Shown: positions 23,324-34,093, numbered from the stretch's first letter. The stretch is 64,000 bases of DNA from Pezizomycotina sp. ARF18 (GCA_002224055.1 AZLU01000005.1:310001-374000); one strand, 5' to 3'. A program made the numbers and translations. Notes: generated from the sequence alone by a model not told the origin.

Positions 23324-24820
23324 TTACTCCTGGGCGTAATTAACCGCCTTCCTCGGTCTCAGACTCCTCCCCGTCGAAACGACGGTGTTCATCGCCCTCT
23401 CGTCGGCCTTCTGTAGCGCTTTCCGCTTCGTCGGTTGCTGCTTCTCCACAACCTTCTTCGACGGCATCGGTTTCACGGCCTGCTGCGACTTTACCTGCGG
23501 CGACGACCCCTTTCGCTGTTTCGACTTGCTGATTGGCGATGGTTCCATTATTTCTTCCTCTTCATCTTCTGATGATGATTCCCCCTCCATGTCGCTGATA
23601 TATTTAGACTTTTTATCATTCGATCGTACGACGGTAGCTCCGCGTTTCGTGTTCGACGGCGGACTTTTGTTTTTGACTTTGGCGAGATCATACGTTTTGG
23701 TTCTTCTACTTCGCTGGCGATGTCGTCCTCGTAGTCTGCTTCGGCTTCGGCTTCGTCCTCAGATTCATTCTCGGACTCGGATTCGGATTTATTCTCGGAC
23801 TCCTCAATCTTCGACGGGACCTTCTTGTTTGCCATAGCTAATGATTTCCGCTTCGTAGGGCTCTCTTCTTCACTGAATTCGGTACTGCACTCGGACTCGG
23901 ACGTCATCGGTTCGGTCGTCTCGTCATCCGGTTCCGTCGGCTGCTCCTCTTGCGCCGGCTTGAAATCTTCGCTACCATCATCTGACTCGGATTCTGTTTC
24001 CGATTCTTCCGGTGGTGGTGGTGGTGGAGGTGCCACCTTCTTCGGCGACTTTCTTGGGCTCGGCTTCGGTACGGCTTTAGCAACAACAGGCGACCGCTTG
24101 TACTGGACGCTAATGAGGACCTCTGCGATTTTCTTCCGGGACTGGTCTTCGCTTTGGACTTTGCACTTTCGGCGACAACTCGGGCTCGGATCGTCATCCG
24201 ACTCCTCAACTGATACCTGCTTAACCGGCTGTTTCTTCACCACCTTATTACCGGCTCCGGGTCTTCTCGGCGACTTCTTCTTCGGCTCTTCCCGCTCCGA
24301 CTCCGACTCCGACTCCTCCCTCTGCCAGCGAGATACTGACGCTTTCTTTCTAGGATCGCCAAAATCCACATCGCAATCATCGTCGCTATCAACTTCCAAA
24401 TCCTCAATAACCTTTTTCTGTTTTTTCCCATCGATATTTAACCCCCAATCATACTAACCAACTCCCCATCGCTTACACTGCCCATGTAATCATCCTCATC
24501 CTCAAACTTCTCACTATCAACCTGCATAACATCGCCATCATCGCTATCATCACTGCCGTAAACAATCTTCGCCGGCGGATCGGCGTCTTTGATCCCCTCA
24601 CTGGACGGCTGCGACATCCTCCCTCGATTTCTTCCAGCCATGTTTGGCTGTTAGGTGTTATTTCTTTTTTGAAGAGATTTAGTAGGTCTGGTTTCTTTAG
24701 GGATGTAGGGAAGTCGATGTCGTGCTTGTAGAGTAGGTTGCGGAGTTGCGGGACCGTGAGGGATTTAGGGTCGAAGTGCGGGCGGAGGTAGAATAGTTCG
24801 TCGGGGGAGAGGCGCGGCAT
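23324..24820 (-). CDS. HeH/SAP-like domain, acidic disordered nuclear protein
   Basis: From ATG 24820 the first 60 residues (MPRLSPDELFYLRPHFDPKS, LTVPQLRNLLYKHDIDFPTS, LKKPDLLNLFKKEITP) are a clear helix-extension-helix domain of the kind that opens Src1/Heh1 (LEM/Man1-related) inner nuclear membrane proteins. A basic patch follows (AGRNRGRMSQPSSEGIKDAD), then about 350 residues of alternating acidic serine tracts (ESESESERE, SDDDCDVDFGD, EESETESESDD) and Lys/Pro tracts. A basic tail GRSLRPRKAVNYAQE ends at 23324. True Src1/Heh1 proteins are longer, with two membrane helices and a Man1-Src1 C-terminal domain; none are seen here or upstream. This is therefore either a soluble paralogue binding DNA or chromatin, or a truncated one. 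The frame changes near 24.63, 24.44, 23.68 and 23.60 kb, mostly at short homopolymers. Confidence 0.6.
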
Positions 24821-26209
24821 CGTGGAACGGCGAGGGAGACGTAGGTATTGTTTGTCTTGTTCGTATGAAACGGAGTAATGGCTTGCGACTTTGTTCGTGA
24901 AAAGGAGGGAAAGGAGGACTTTTGAGATATTATCGTCTCCTGATTCAGGAGGTTGGGAAAGAATGAGGGTTTTTGCTTTGAAAGGAGATCCCTTTTTCGA
25001 AAGAATGGAGGTCACGTCAGTTCAAGTGCAATTGATGCCAAAACTTCACTGGAAAGAGAGGTGAGTGAAAGAAGAATTGAAAGATTGAAAAGAGGAAGAA
25101 TCTCGGGGCCTTGCTGCGTTGTCAATATTCCCTCAAAGTACTTTCCGTCGTCGTGGTTGTTGGTTCCCAGCTCCTTTTCGTTCCTGCAAGAGCTGACGTG
25201 CATGTTGTGGTCGAATTTTAGTGGTCAATTCTCCTTCCGCCAATCCCTGATAGTTGCCAGCGCGACCATCCGGATACCGGAAATTTTCTCCGCTCGGAAA
25301 AATCAACGGCCCGCCTTGGTAAAATGACGATCGCCAATGGAGAAACGAAGGGAAACAACAGCGACGGTTCCGTTTGTATCATCGCTGTGAAGGTGTAGTA
25401 ATCTCATACCTCGTACACGAACGGGAATGGCTATTCGGTGCCAAAGTTCGTCGAGATCCCCTATGATCAGCCCCCTTATCTCGCCCTTGCGCACTCCCTG
25501 GACACGCCAAAGTCATGATTCACCTCAGTAAAATTGTTCCCCTAAACCTTTTAATACCATTAGCAGCCTTTGATTTTATAACCCTTGGGTTCCTTCTCAA
25601 TTTCGCACCCTGTCTAGGGTGTTGTGTTTGACATTCGAGTAAGCCTTCTCCTCCTCCAAATCCACCTTTTCTATATAAGTTCGTCGGCGGCCGGAAGAGC
25701 ACGTTTTTCTTTTTCGTCAATCGCAACGGACGACTCCATACGGCATATCCGTGGGAACAGCTAGTGACGGCACCATTGCTTGGAGGATGGAGGAGAGCGG
25801 CGATGGCCGTACACCAGGTCGCTGCTGCTCAACGCGTGAGGTATTGTCGAGGTAAGAGCTCTTTCATCTTTCGAACCTGCGCGTCGAAGTTAGAGTATGT
25901 CCAGAAAGATAGAAATAGAATAAAAATAGAAATAAAAATCAATACTTCCCCTCAACTTGCAAATGGAGAGTAGAGATACACAGTGTTGTAGAATGCAAAG
26001 ATTGAAATCGCGTGCCATCTCCGGAAACCTTGTCAGCCCAAAACGTGCATCCAGGACCGCAAATGGATCTTGCTCGATGCTTCTTGTCCTAATGCTGCCA
26101 CACTGAAACGGGTGCATATCAGAGACTCTCGAGAGAATGTTAGGGATGGGAGAGAAGCCGCTGTAGTTGAACTTGTAAACCAGTCGCCGTGGCGATACCA
26201 AGATATACC

Positions 26210-26242
<33 letters not shown>

Positions 26243-26574
26243 CATGCTATTTAAATAGTGGCGAGAAGAACTGTTTTATTTTGTTATTATTCTACTCAAC
26301 AAATTTTTTAATTAACCAAATATTTTATTTTTATTCATACTGCTTGGTGCTCAAGTATATTCTCCATTCGTCTCTGTCAACCATCTCGATAAAAATTGTT
26401 TCCATCTTTTACATTCCCCAACCAGGCAAGATTGGACTTCCAACAGAGATCATACAACAAGCACCACCTCATCATGCTACCTAAGAACATCCATCAGTCC
26501 TATTCGCTCTCTCTGATCATTTCCGCAGAAGAGTTTCGCCGGCTGGCTCCGGACATACACAAGAATGGCGTCCA
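24821..26574. other. Intergenic between divergent genes
   Basis: Promoter side of both the HeH gene and the coiled-coil gene. Contains an adjoining T12/A20 hairpin-like block at about 26209-26241. No gene recognised; frames near 25.7-25.9 kb are short. Confidence 0.45.
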
Positions 26575-27808
26575 AGTTGAACCCCAGGGCGTTTGCTGTT
26601 GAAGCCCTTAGATCACTCAGGAGATCGACTCCCTGAAAGCGAAAATAAAGTCCCAAGTCGACAAGATCCAGCAGCAAGAGGCCACAATCAAAGACCAAAC
26701 GGAAAAGATCACGAAAAGGATTCAGTTATCAAGGTCCTCCTCAAGAAACCCGAGAACTCGAGATGGAAATCCAGGGCGACGACGACAGAATCGACATCCT
26801 CGAAAAGGTAATCCGCGGTGACATAGACCCGACAGACCCGAGCGTTACGAAGCCCAGGAGGACCGACAACAGCGTTTCGAAATGTATGAAATTCCTTATC
26901 TTCGCCTCGCCGCGGGATGAAGAGCTGGTACGTTCCCCTCGACTACGTCAAGCCGCCGAGATCGAAGCCTCGGCCGCCCTACGTATGGGGAAATATGAAA
27001 GATAGCGCGATCAATAAATGGTTCAAGCCATACAAGTCGTTCACGTTCAATCCCTACGTCAACACCGACCTAGCAAAGGCGTTCCGCGACCTCATGTACC
27101 ATCTCGATCCAGACCGCAAAGATCCGGGATTCCACCGTCTGGCGAAAAGTTTCTGGGATGCGATCATCGAAGAGTCCAATTGGATCCTGCGCGCGGATGA
27201 ACGCCGTATCAAAGCCAGGGACGACCACGTGAACATCGACGAACTCAAATTGGAAACAGACAGCAGGAAGAAGGACGACGAACTCAAGGAGGCCCAAAAA
27301 AGCCGGAGACCACAAAAAATTGATCGCAGCTTTGAAGAAGGAGATCGAGGGTCTGGACGACAGGGACCCGCTTGGCGGTGGACGGGCATATCCGTCTTCG
27401 TCAACGTATACGATTACGCCGAGGCCCTGAGGCTCCCGAAGATCGTAAGCAGGCCGTCCATGTTCAACAGCGCCGAGGATCTCGCAAAGTACAGCAAGGA
27501 TACCGGGCGAGTATTTCCACTAGAATGGGCGGACATGTCTGAGTGGGAAACTATTGCATGTCTTCCCGGAAGAAACAGAGGAGGAGAAAAAGAAGAAGTT
27601 GGAACGCGAGAAGTATTTCAGGAGAGGAAGGATCGTGAGGATGTTAGTGGAGGACACGTCAAAGACCGCACCACCATTACGATTCGCTGAGATATGGGAC
27701 GCCCGCCATGATGTTTATTTGGCGGAGCTGTTATCACCCGATGGCGCCGGTATGGAAAGAAAGTGGAGAAACAGCGATATAAAATTGCCACATGGATCAG
27801 AAGAATAA
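26575..27808 (+). CDS. Coiled-coil paralogue 1 of an undescribed tandem family
   Basis: Unrecognised fungal protein of about 400 residues with a tandem paralogue at 28.4 kb. The N-terminus from ATG 26575 (MASKLNPRAFAVEALRSI) leads into a coiled coil of about 80 residues (EIDSLKAKIKSQVDKIQQQE, ELEMEIQGDDDRIDILEKVI). A central domain from about 26917 has MKSWYVPLDYVKPPRSKPRP, NKWFKPYKSFTFNPYVNTDL and AFRDLMYHLDPDRKDPGFHR. A charged helix follows. The most conserved block is SVFVNVYDYAEALRLPKIVS plus SKDTGRVFPLEWADMSEWET at about 27390-27560. The end has REKYFRRGRIVRMLVEDTSK and AEIWDARHDVYLAELLSPDG before a stop at 27808. There is no signal peptide or membrane helix. Several one-base frame offsets interrupt it. 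The function is unknown. Confidence 0.55.
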
Positions 27809-28094
27809 GTAAAAAACCGGCTGCTGTATTTCATTGAGATTCATTGTCATTGGGCTCTGGTGTTTTGTCGTTTCCAAAGTAACTTGAGCTTCCTTTTTGT
27901 CGTTTTATCTGAAGAAATTTTTAGAGATCATATCAGCAACGTTTCCACTGTCCGCCCGGGATTCACTGGCCAGCTACATTCAGTTATGCATGCACTCCAT
28001 TCTACTTTCAGTTCTCTGTTTAACTTCACTGTCTATCGTAAAATAAATATGTAGCCCGATGTTACGTATCAATTCCATATCGTGTTGATCCAGT

Positions 28095-28125
<31 letters not shown>

Positions 28126-28438
28126 CAATTCTTGTTTTCGTTCTTTCGTTCCTCTTTATTTCCCACTGTTTCTTTTTCTGTTCACGCAACATTCTCTTTA
28201 AAACTTCTTGCCAATTAAGACCCCCGCCGCGGTCAGCTTATGATACACTGGTAATCGTCTAATCCAAATGCTAAACGACTTCATATCACGATCGATTGTC
28301 CTGCAACAAAACGTCCCAAAGACCTCCAAGCCAGCTTGCCTCTTGGCTGCTGTCTCATCGCTCATAAGTTCCGTCAAAAATTTTTGTTTCCTCTCAAACT
28401 CATTCTTCGCCCAAACAAACACTCTGGCCCTCTCCAAG
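27809..28438. other. Spacer between tandem paralogues with a 25-T tract
   Basis: Holds the 3' flank of paralogue 1 and the promoter of paralogue 2. A run of 25 T lies at 28101-28125. An in-frame upstream ATG at 28268 could extend paralogue 2, but the alignment with paralogue 1 favours 28439. Confidence 0.5.
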
Positions 28439-29346
28439 ATGGAAAACATCACCGACTTCGCCGCCGAAGCCCTCCGCATCGCCGAGGAGAACGCGTCGCA
28501 AAAGGCAACCATCGAATCTCAAGCCGATGAAATCGAACGGCAGCGGGGGGTCATCAAATATCTCTCCGAAAAGGTCAAACAGATGGAACTGGAGATCGAA
28601 GAAGCCGATGAGCGACTTGAAGGCGTCCAGCGCATTTTGGAGGGAAGTTTGGTACACTGGTGCTTCGACGACGAAAATGGTTCGAGAGCCGAGGAGGAAC
28701 GCGCGGAGATTCCTTAGGGAGCGAATGAGGAATTGGAAGGGATGCTCCGGGGGAGGCTATCGACTCGTACAAAGAGGAAAGCAGTAGTAACGCACCTCCC
28801 CCACGCCTTCGAAGAGCTGATGGAGTTCCTCAGACTCGATCCGGACGACAAAGACGACAAGGAGGAATACACTCGCGGAGGTGGCACCAAATCTATAGAG
28901 CCTACAACGCCGAAGGCGACGACCTCCTCTCCGCCCGCTGGCGCCGCGGCACAAAAGCCAGCGCGTACGTCATCGGCCGCCAAGGCGGCGACAGCGTCGT
29001 AAAGCAGGTCGAAGAGGCCCTCAGCTGGCGTGAACTACAGCGTCTACGTCAACATCTTCGACTGCCTCGAGTACCTCCGCCACCCGCACGTCGTGCCCAG
29101 CCGCACCTGTTCGAGAACAACAAGACGCTTTCAAAGTATTCGCACTGGGAGGATAAGATATATCCGCTTAGCTACGCGAAGGTTAGCATGGTGCAGGGGA
29201 TGCTGCACTGTTTGCCGAAGCCGAAGGAGGCGAAGGATGAGAATGGGAATTGGAATGGGAAAGGGAATGAGAAAGAGAACCGTCAGAAGGGTTTATGTAT
29301 AGAGGACCGAGCAGGATGTATTAGCGCCGCTGGTACTAGTACTTGA
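28439..29346 (+). CDS. Coiled-coil paralogue 2 of an undescribed tandem family
   Basis: Paralogue of the gene at 26.6 kb. It starts MENITDFAAEALRIAEENAS (28439), matching RAFAVEALRS in its neighbour, and runs into a coiled coil (QADEIERQRGVIKYLSEKVK, QMELEIEEADERLEGVQRIL). Next come LPHAFEELMEFL (compare AFRDLMYHL), IYRAYNAEGDDLLSARWRRG and VVKQVEEALSWREL. The shared core is NYSVYVNIFDCLEYLRHPHV with LFENNKTLSKYSHWEDKIYP and LSYAKVSMVQGMLHCLPKPK. An Asn/Gly/Lys-rich stretch and a short end near 29346 follow. It is shorter than paralogue 1 in the middle. Frames change several times. The function is unknown; the shared VxVNxxDxxxxLRxP block is the best handle for a search. Confidence 0.55.
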
Positions 29347-29934
29347 TAAGATTCTGCAACTTGAAGGTATATTGCTGGATCGTTAACTCTAGGTATAAGG
29401 ATGCTTATTCGTGTTTGCGTGCCCTATGCCCATTATCTATAAACACCTCGCTGAAAAGCGACGAACTGAAATCTGAAAAACCTAGAGGTAATAGTTCTGA
29501 GAAAAGTTGGGTTGTTGGTGTCAGAGCACCGTGTATATAAGGGACCTCGTTCCCCCATCCATCTCCATGGACATCTACATACATCAATCTACACATCGAA
29601 CTCTCACATCTTCCCAGTGTTCCAACAGTTGGATTCACGTCGACTCCCGAAATCGGCTTTTTTTTTTTTCTTTTTTTTTTTTTTTCAAATCATATGATAA
29701 TATATTTCAAATATACAGCCGGTAGCTTTGAATTTTTATACATCATGAGCAACGCAATTCATAACCTTTGAAAAACATCTCGATGCTTCAGCGAAATTCT
29801 CTGAAAATACTCAAGCGCCAGTTGGAACCTAACATCCCGTACCCTGGAAGCCAGCGCGCCGTTGGTCTCAGGCGCTTTCTACCATGCCGTTTTAGATGCG
29901 TCCCTTCAACGCCAAAGAAAATAAGTCTTTATCA
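29347..29934. other. Promoter-like region left of the MITE
   Basis: Contains a TATATAAG at 29535-29542 followed by a C/T-rich leader with ATGs (29569 onward), as in a fungal promoter. The frames after it are short and end in T tracts (29657-29685). No protein is recognised. The region may be an old promoter whose gene is lost or has moved. Confidence 0.4.
29927..29934 (+). repeat. Left 8-bp target-site duplication CTTTATCA
   Basis: CTTTATCA is repeated directly at 30454-30461 on the other side of the MITE. An eight-base duplication is the hallmark of hAT-superfamily insertion. Confidence 0.75.
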
Positions 29935-30453
29935 CACCCCAGGCATACACCCAGTTGGCTTTATAAAGCCAGATAGGCAAACAACTCTCCCAGGCTTTAT
30001 AAAGCTAAACGTAGGCGTTTACCTCTAATTATGAATAACCGCCCAAAAAAAAAAGAAAATTTAAAAAAAAATTAAAATTAAAAAATTAAAAAATTAAACA
30101 TAAATAAAAAATAAAAATAAAAAAATAAATCTCTTACGCTTACCATGATAACATCTTATTTATGAGATCGATCGCAATGCTAATCGCAGTTATGTTCTAC
30201 TATTGATCTTTTAAAGCTGGCTTAATTATGATTTTGCGACGTATAATATAAGCCAGGTTTTATTTTTTTTTTCTGGAGCTTTTGTAAAGTATTTTTTAGG
30301 GATATATTAAAAAAAAATTTAAATTTAAATTTTTAATTTTTTTAGGCGGTTATTAGTGATTAGGGGTAGGCGCCACATTTTGGCTTTATAAAGCCTGGGA
30401 GAGTTGTTTGCCTATCCGGCTTTATAAAGCCTACTGGGTGTATGCCTGGGTGG
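29935..30453. mobile_element. hAT-type MITE, 519 bp, with long terminal inverted repeats
   Basis: A non-autonomous DNA transposon. The left end begins CACCCCAGGCATACACCCAG and the right end, reverse-complemented, begins CCACCCAGGCATACACCCAG. The similarity runs about 115 bp inward at roughly 85-90% identity. Each arm carries two copies of a palindrome close to GGCTTTATAAAGCC and ends at the motif AATAACCGCC. The core (about 30050-30345) is over 85% A+T and has no coding capacity. The 8-bp flanking duplication CTTTATCA and the terminal repeat type fit the hAT superfamily. Well-kept arms suggest a fairly recent insertion. It lies about 320 bp upstream of the Cys-rich gene at 30769, so it may affect that promoter. 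Confidence 0.8.
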
Positions 30454-30461
30454 CTTTATCA
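30454..30461 (+). repeat. Right 8-bp target-site duplication CTTTATCA
   Basis: Perfect direct copy of 29927-29934, immediately beyond the right end of the element. Confidence 0.75.
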
Positions 30462-30768
30462 TGTCTCGTCGGACTTGGCAGGGATTGGGTATAAAGGAGG
30501 AGTAAATGATCGCGCGCACGGTATGGGTGCTCATATACTTATCCTCATTGACATTTCGTATCAAGGTACGAGCCATATATTTTCCTCTAGATTTCCGAAC
30601 CAGGTACCGAGTAAATCCATGACAAGAGCCTAAATCCACAAACCGATATCTCCTTATCCCCTTTGTTCCCTCCTCTTTCGCGCCTTCATAATATCACTAA
30701 TCTCAACATTCATCCTCATTCAATCCTGCCCCGAAACGGCGCCTGCAACATAAACCTCCAAGTCCATC

Positions 30769-31153
30769 ATGACAGCTCTAGGCTGGCTCTCAGCGGAACA
30801 CCGCTACATAACCGGCGCAGTCCCCGTCAAATTCGTCGACGCCCACCAATCTCGACCGTCGATGTAGCGTAAACCTATCGGGTGTGACCATGAAGGGGTC
30901 CGTGCTCGACGGCACCGTGATGTGCTGCCAGAGCCTCATACCTCCTGAGAAATACTCGCTGCGCGCTCCTCACGGTCAGTGGTGCGTTCCCGCGGGCCAG
31001 GAGGAGGGCTACGACGGTTACACGTGCCGGCAGATGTATAATGCGGATGGAACGAAGGCGATCGTGGTTACTATTGCGTGCTGTGGGACTTGGCAGGATT
31101 CGGGGAGGTTGCCGTGCATGCCGTACCCGCAGAAGACGCCGGAGCCGTCGTGA
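30769..31153 (+). CDS. Cys-rich protein with C-CC-C-C-CC-C framework
   Basis: Small cysteine-rich protein. From about 30855 the frame reads RRCSVNLSGVTMKGS, VMCCQSLIPPEK, GQWCVPAGQEEGYDGYTCRQ, VTIACCGTWQDSGRLPCMPY and ends TPEPS at 31153. The cysteine spacing is C-19-CC-18-C-13-C-17-CC-10-C, the order of a hydrophobin, but C1-C2 and C5-C6 are longer than the usual hydrophobin limits. An ATG at 30769 opens a neighbouring frame (MTALGWLSAEHRYITGAVPV). No clear signal peptide was found, so the 5' end is uncertain. Unlike the four minus-strand relatives it has no intron in the C4 codon, so kinship with them is only suggested by the cysteine order. Confidence 0.5.
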
Positions 31154-31595
31154 TCTTTTGGTGGATTATACAATCGCCATTATATATAGTACTTTCCTAG
31201 GAATATATTGATTTGGGGTTACGCGCACGCTTCGGAACACTGTGTTTGTGACGAGAGTTATCGATCATACATATCTCAAGACGCTATTGAAACTCTTGGA
31301 CTAGATTATTGCCACTTATAATACTTTCTATTCAGGTTCTATATTTACTTCTTACATTCTGGGGAGGGATTTCAAGGAAAGTATGCTTATGGACGATCAG
31401 GCCGAATAGGTGATCATAAGCTGCTTGGCTTTGGAACGAGAACGATAAAAGTGGGTAAATGCAATATATATGGACAAATAACTTAGTGTACTCTACCATA
31501 AAACGGTTAAATCAGATACATCTATATCAAGACGCAAAAAAGAGAAAGAAAGAAGAGTCCGAAACCAGAAACCAAGCTACCCCAAAAAAACTCTA
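31154..31595. other. Intergenic between convergent genes
   Basis: AT-rich 3' flanks of the Cys-rich gene and the secreted repeat protein. Nothing else seen. Confidence 0.5.
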
Positions 31596-32022
31596 TCAAT
31601 ACGCTTCCTGCCGTGACACAATGTCGTCAAGACAAGTGATGTCATCTTCTCCAAAAGCTTCTCCAAAAGCTTCCCCAAAACGGCCTCCAGCGTCGGGATC
31701 GTAAGTCTCGTCCGACTTGCGGTGTGGATTCGGTTCCGTGACCTGCACAGCGGGATAGGGCGTCTGGTCTTTCGTTTCATTAGCATTTTAAGCTCGCCAC
31801 TTAGTGCTACGCTTCGAATTACTGGTCTTCTTATGCGTTCCCGTCGTTGCATCGAGGAAGTTGTGGCGGGCCTTGTCTAACAGGATGCCGTCTTTGGCTT
31901 GTAAAGTGTCCGTTGACAAGGCATTCCTGGAACTATCCGAGGCGTATGGAATGGGCCGCGTTGGCTCCGAAGATGAATAGAAGGGCTGTAGTGGCGACGA
32001 GCTGGGAAACGTGTGGCTGCAT
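31596..32022 (-). CDS. Small secreted protein with FGEA repeats
   Basis: ATG 32022 opens a good signal peptide (MQPHVSQLVATTALLFIFGA, then NAAHSIRL). The mature part is hydrophilic: SDSSRNALSTDTLQAKDGIL, LDKARHNFLDATTG, a basic KKTSNSKRSTKWR, then NANETKDQTPYPAVQVTEPN. Near the end three tandem four-residue units FGEA-FGEA-FGED are encoded by near-perfect 12-bp DNA repeats (31647-31682 on the plus strand). It ends DDITCLDDIVSRQEAY at 31596. The length is about 140 residues with a single Cys. The frame changes twice. A signal peptide, small size, disorder and repeats are effector-like features, but no homologue is recognised. Confidence 0.5.
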
Positions 32023-32825
32023 GGCGAAGGGTAAATGCGTTCTGGGTGATCGAAGGTAGAAAGTAAAATATTTGGATGAGAGGAGTTAGGCTATGAGATA
32101 TTGCTGGTGGATCTGATGATGGCTTTCGATTTCTGGATAGAACGTTGGTGCTCTTGAACTTCTTATAACCATCTCATAAGCGCTACTCTTTGGATCCTGA
32201 GATCGTGAAACTTGCCTTGGGTGGCTTTGCTAGATTGAAGTATGTGTACGCTTCGCTTTGCGCGCAAGCCTCTTTGCCTACATTTCAACAACTGGCAACA
32301 CGAAGCTATCTGTTCAGTTACTCCGTGGATTCATAGAGACTACCTTTTACGTCGAAACGAGTGCAGTTGCGCGGGAGAGGTTATAGGGCTTTAAATGGGC
32401 TCAGCCGGACGCGAAATGATACATTATGCAGTTAAGCGCTGACCAAAAAGAAAATCTTGGAGTTATGGCGGTGCAAACTGGGCATATTTACCGGAAGGAA
32501 GCAGGATGAGAGACACCGTTCGCGAAACGCTGGCATAGCTTCGGGCATTTGTAGATCAATTTGATAGAGGCCAGTACAAATAGATTTCATAGTTCCTTCT
32601 GCCAAAGAAAACGACAGTTATGATCCAAAATTATCACAAGAAAGCACCGCCTTTGTTTCAGCGATTGACAAAACACTAGCGAAACTCGTGCGCAAAGGAA
32701 CGGACTATACGCTCCAAATCGAACCATACTCAAAGAAATTTAACATAACGACCGTTTCCTGCATACAACCGATCTACCAGGTCCTGCCTAGCTCATATAA
32801 AATTCCCGCCAACAAGGATTTACTA
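32023..32825. other. Intergenic
   Basis: Upstream region of the secreted repeat protein and 3' flank of the next minus-strand gene. No gene recognised. Confidence 0.5.
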
Positions 32826-33122
32826 TTATGGCCCGTAGCTCACTCCTAACAGTGCGGGTCTGTCGGTCTGCAGGAGCCTGTTGCACGCCGGGGTCTCCGG
32901 TAGAGTTTTAGGTTTCGGTAGAGGTTTGTCGTTCGAAGATGTGAGGCATGATCGGTCGCCGTGCCACTGCTGCACGTCTTCGGAACAGTCCGTTCCGTGG
33001 TCCCTCTTCCTAATTATGCCGTCTTTCAGTCCGTGAATTCCAAGCGATATGGGTGCGGCGATTGGGTTGGTGATTTGAATGACGAAGATTAGGACGGTAA
33101 GAAGTCTGTTGAAGTGGACCAA
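32826..33122 (-). CDS. Small secreted protein, start unclear
   Basis: A hydrophobic signal-like segment (HFNRLLTVLIFVIQITNPIA, then APISLGIHG) is followed by a dibasic RKRDHGTDCSEDVQQWHGDR and a Pro/Lys-rich stretch (KPLPKPKTLPETPACNRLLQ), stopping at 32826. The KR before DHG could be a Kex2-type processing site. No ATG opens the frame; it may lie in an unrecognised exon. An overlapping frame contains TCSSG and ends DPHC, so the C-terminus is also uncertain. It sits in the Cys-rich cluster and may be a diverged member. Confidence 0.4.
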   Translation of the reverse strand: MVHFNRLLTVLIFVIQITNPIAAPISLGIHGLKDGIIRKRDHGTDCSEDVQQWHGDRSCLTSSNDKPLPKPKTLPETPACNRLLQTDRPALLGVSYGP

Positions 33123-34093
33123 CAGAGTTTTTTGAATTCACGAGCGTTGAATAAGATGATTGATATACTTGATGGTACAAAGGAATCGAATTTGGACTTG
33201 AATTTGAATATCGAATACAATTATTGAAGGTCAAATTGTAAGTAAGCTACGTTGCCGAAGGTAGACGGAATGTATCGATCATTCTAATGAGAATTAGTTT
33301 CAACAGTAAGGCCTTTAACACCGGAGACATACGTCCTCGATATATACCCTTATGTCTCTTCGAGGTGCCTCCATCATAATTATTGTATATAGATCTTTAT
33401 CAGGCACAAGATTTCTCCTTCGTTCTAAACTTGAGTTTCAGTTCATTTCGAACAAAGAAATTTCCGTTTTCTCAAAAGATCAAGATGCTGTCCTGCATCA
33501 AATCGCTCTGGACTGCCAAAACCAGACGGCGATAGTTAAGTAACTTGAATCATTTGCTCGAAGAAAACCACTCATCGCCTAACAGCCGGTTAAAATAAAA
33601 GATCAATAAACGATTGGCTTTGTTGATAACGCCTGAGCGACGCGGTAAAATAACCCGCGCTTTAGGAAGCCGTTTCTCGCAGTCGTGAGATATAAAATTC
33701 AATGCTGGCAGGTCTGTTACACTGTGAACAAAATACTTTGTTCTCTCATCAACGGCGGAATGCAAATGGAGACCTTGGATCAATTTCATTTATTCCTCGG
33801 ATGCTGATACCAAGACATCACAGGCAAAGGCGAAGTTAGAGCAGTCAAAATTCGCATGCAGCTATTATTCTGTGACTTGAACTCTAACTGCTGGGCTAGC
33901 TACTTGGAAAAATGCAAGGGAATTACAGGAATAGTAGGAGACAGTACTGAAAACAATAACCTTGCGGAACATATAAAATGCAAACAAGCCAATTGCGCAA
34001 CACCAATATAATTGTTCTAGACAAATGCAGTTTATGCATGTACCTTTTCTCCGTCCTAAAAAAGCAGATATCAAGCCCAAAAAACCAAAAGCT
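33123..34093. other. Intergenic
   Basis: Short frames on both strands (for example a 63-codon ATG frame at 33352) without recognised features. I see no gene. Confidence 0.45.

Noticed and set aside
23825-24457. 210-codon plus-strand Ser/Gly/Phe-rich frame
   Set aside because: Antisense shadow of the acidic Ser/Glu tracts of the HeH protein.
29768-30028. 86-codon frame running into the MITE
   Set aside because: Much of it is the terminal inverted repeat; the mirrored frame at 30639-30412 exists only because the arms are complementary.
30769-31153. Firm hydrophobin call for the Cys-rich gene
   Set aside because: Cysteine order fits, but loop lengths are outside canonical ranges, no signal peptide is visible and the C4 intron is absent, so only a framework description is given.
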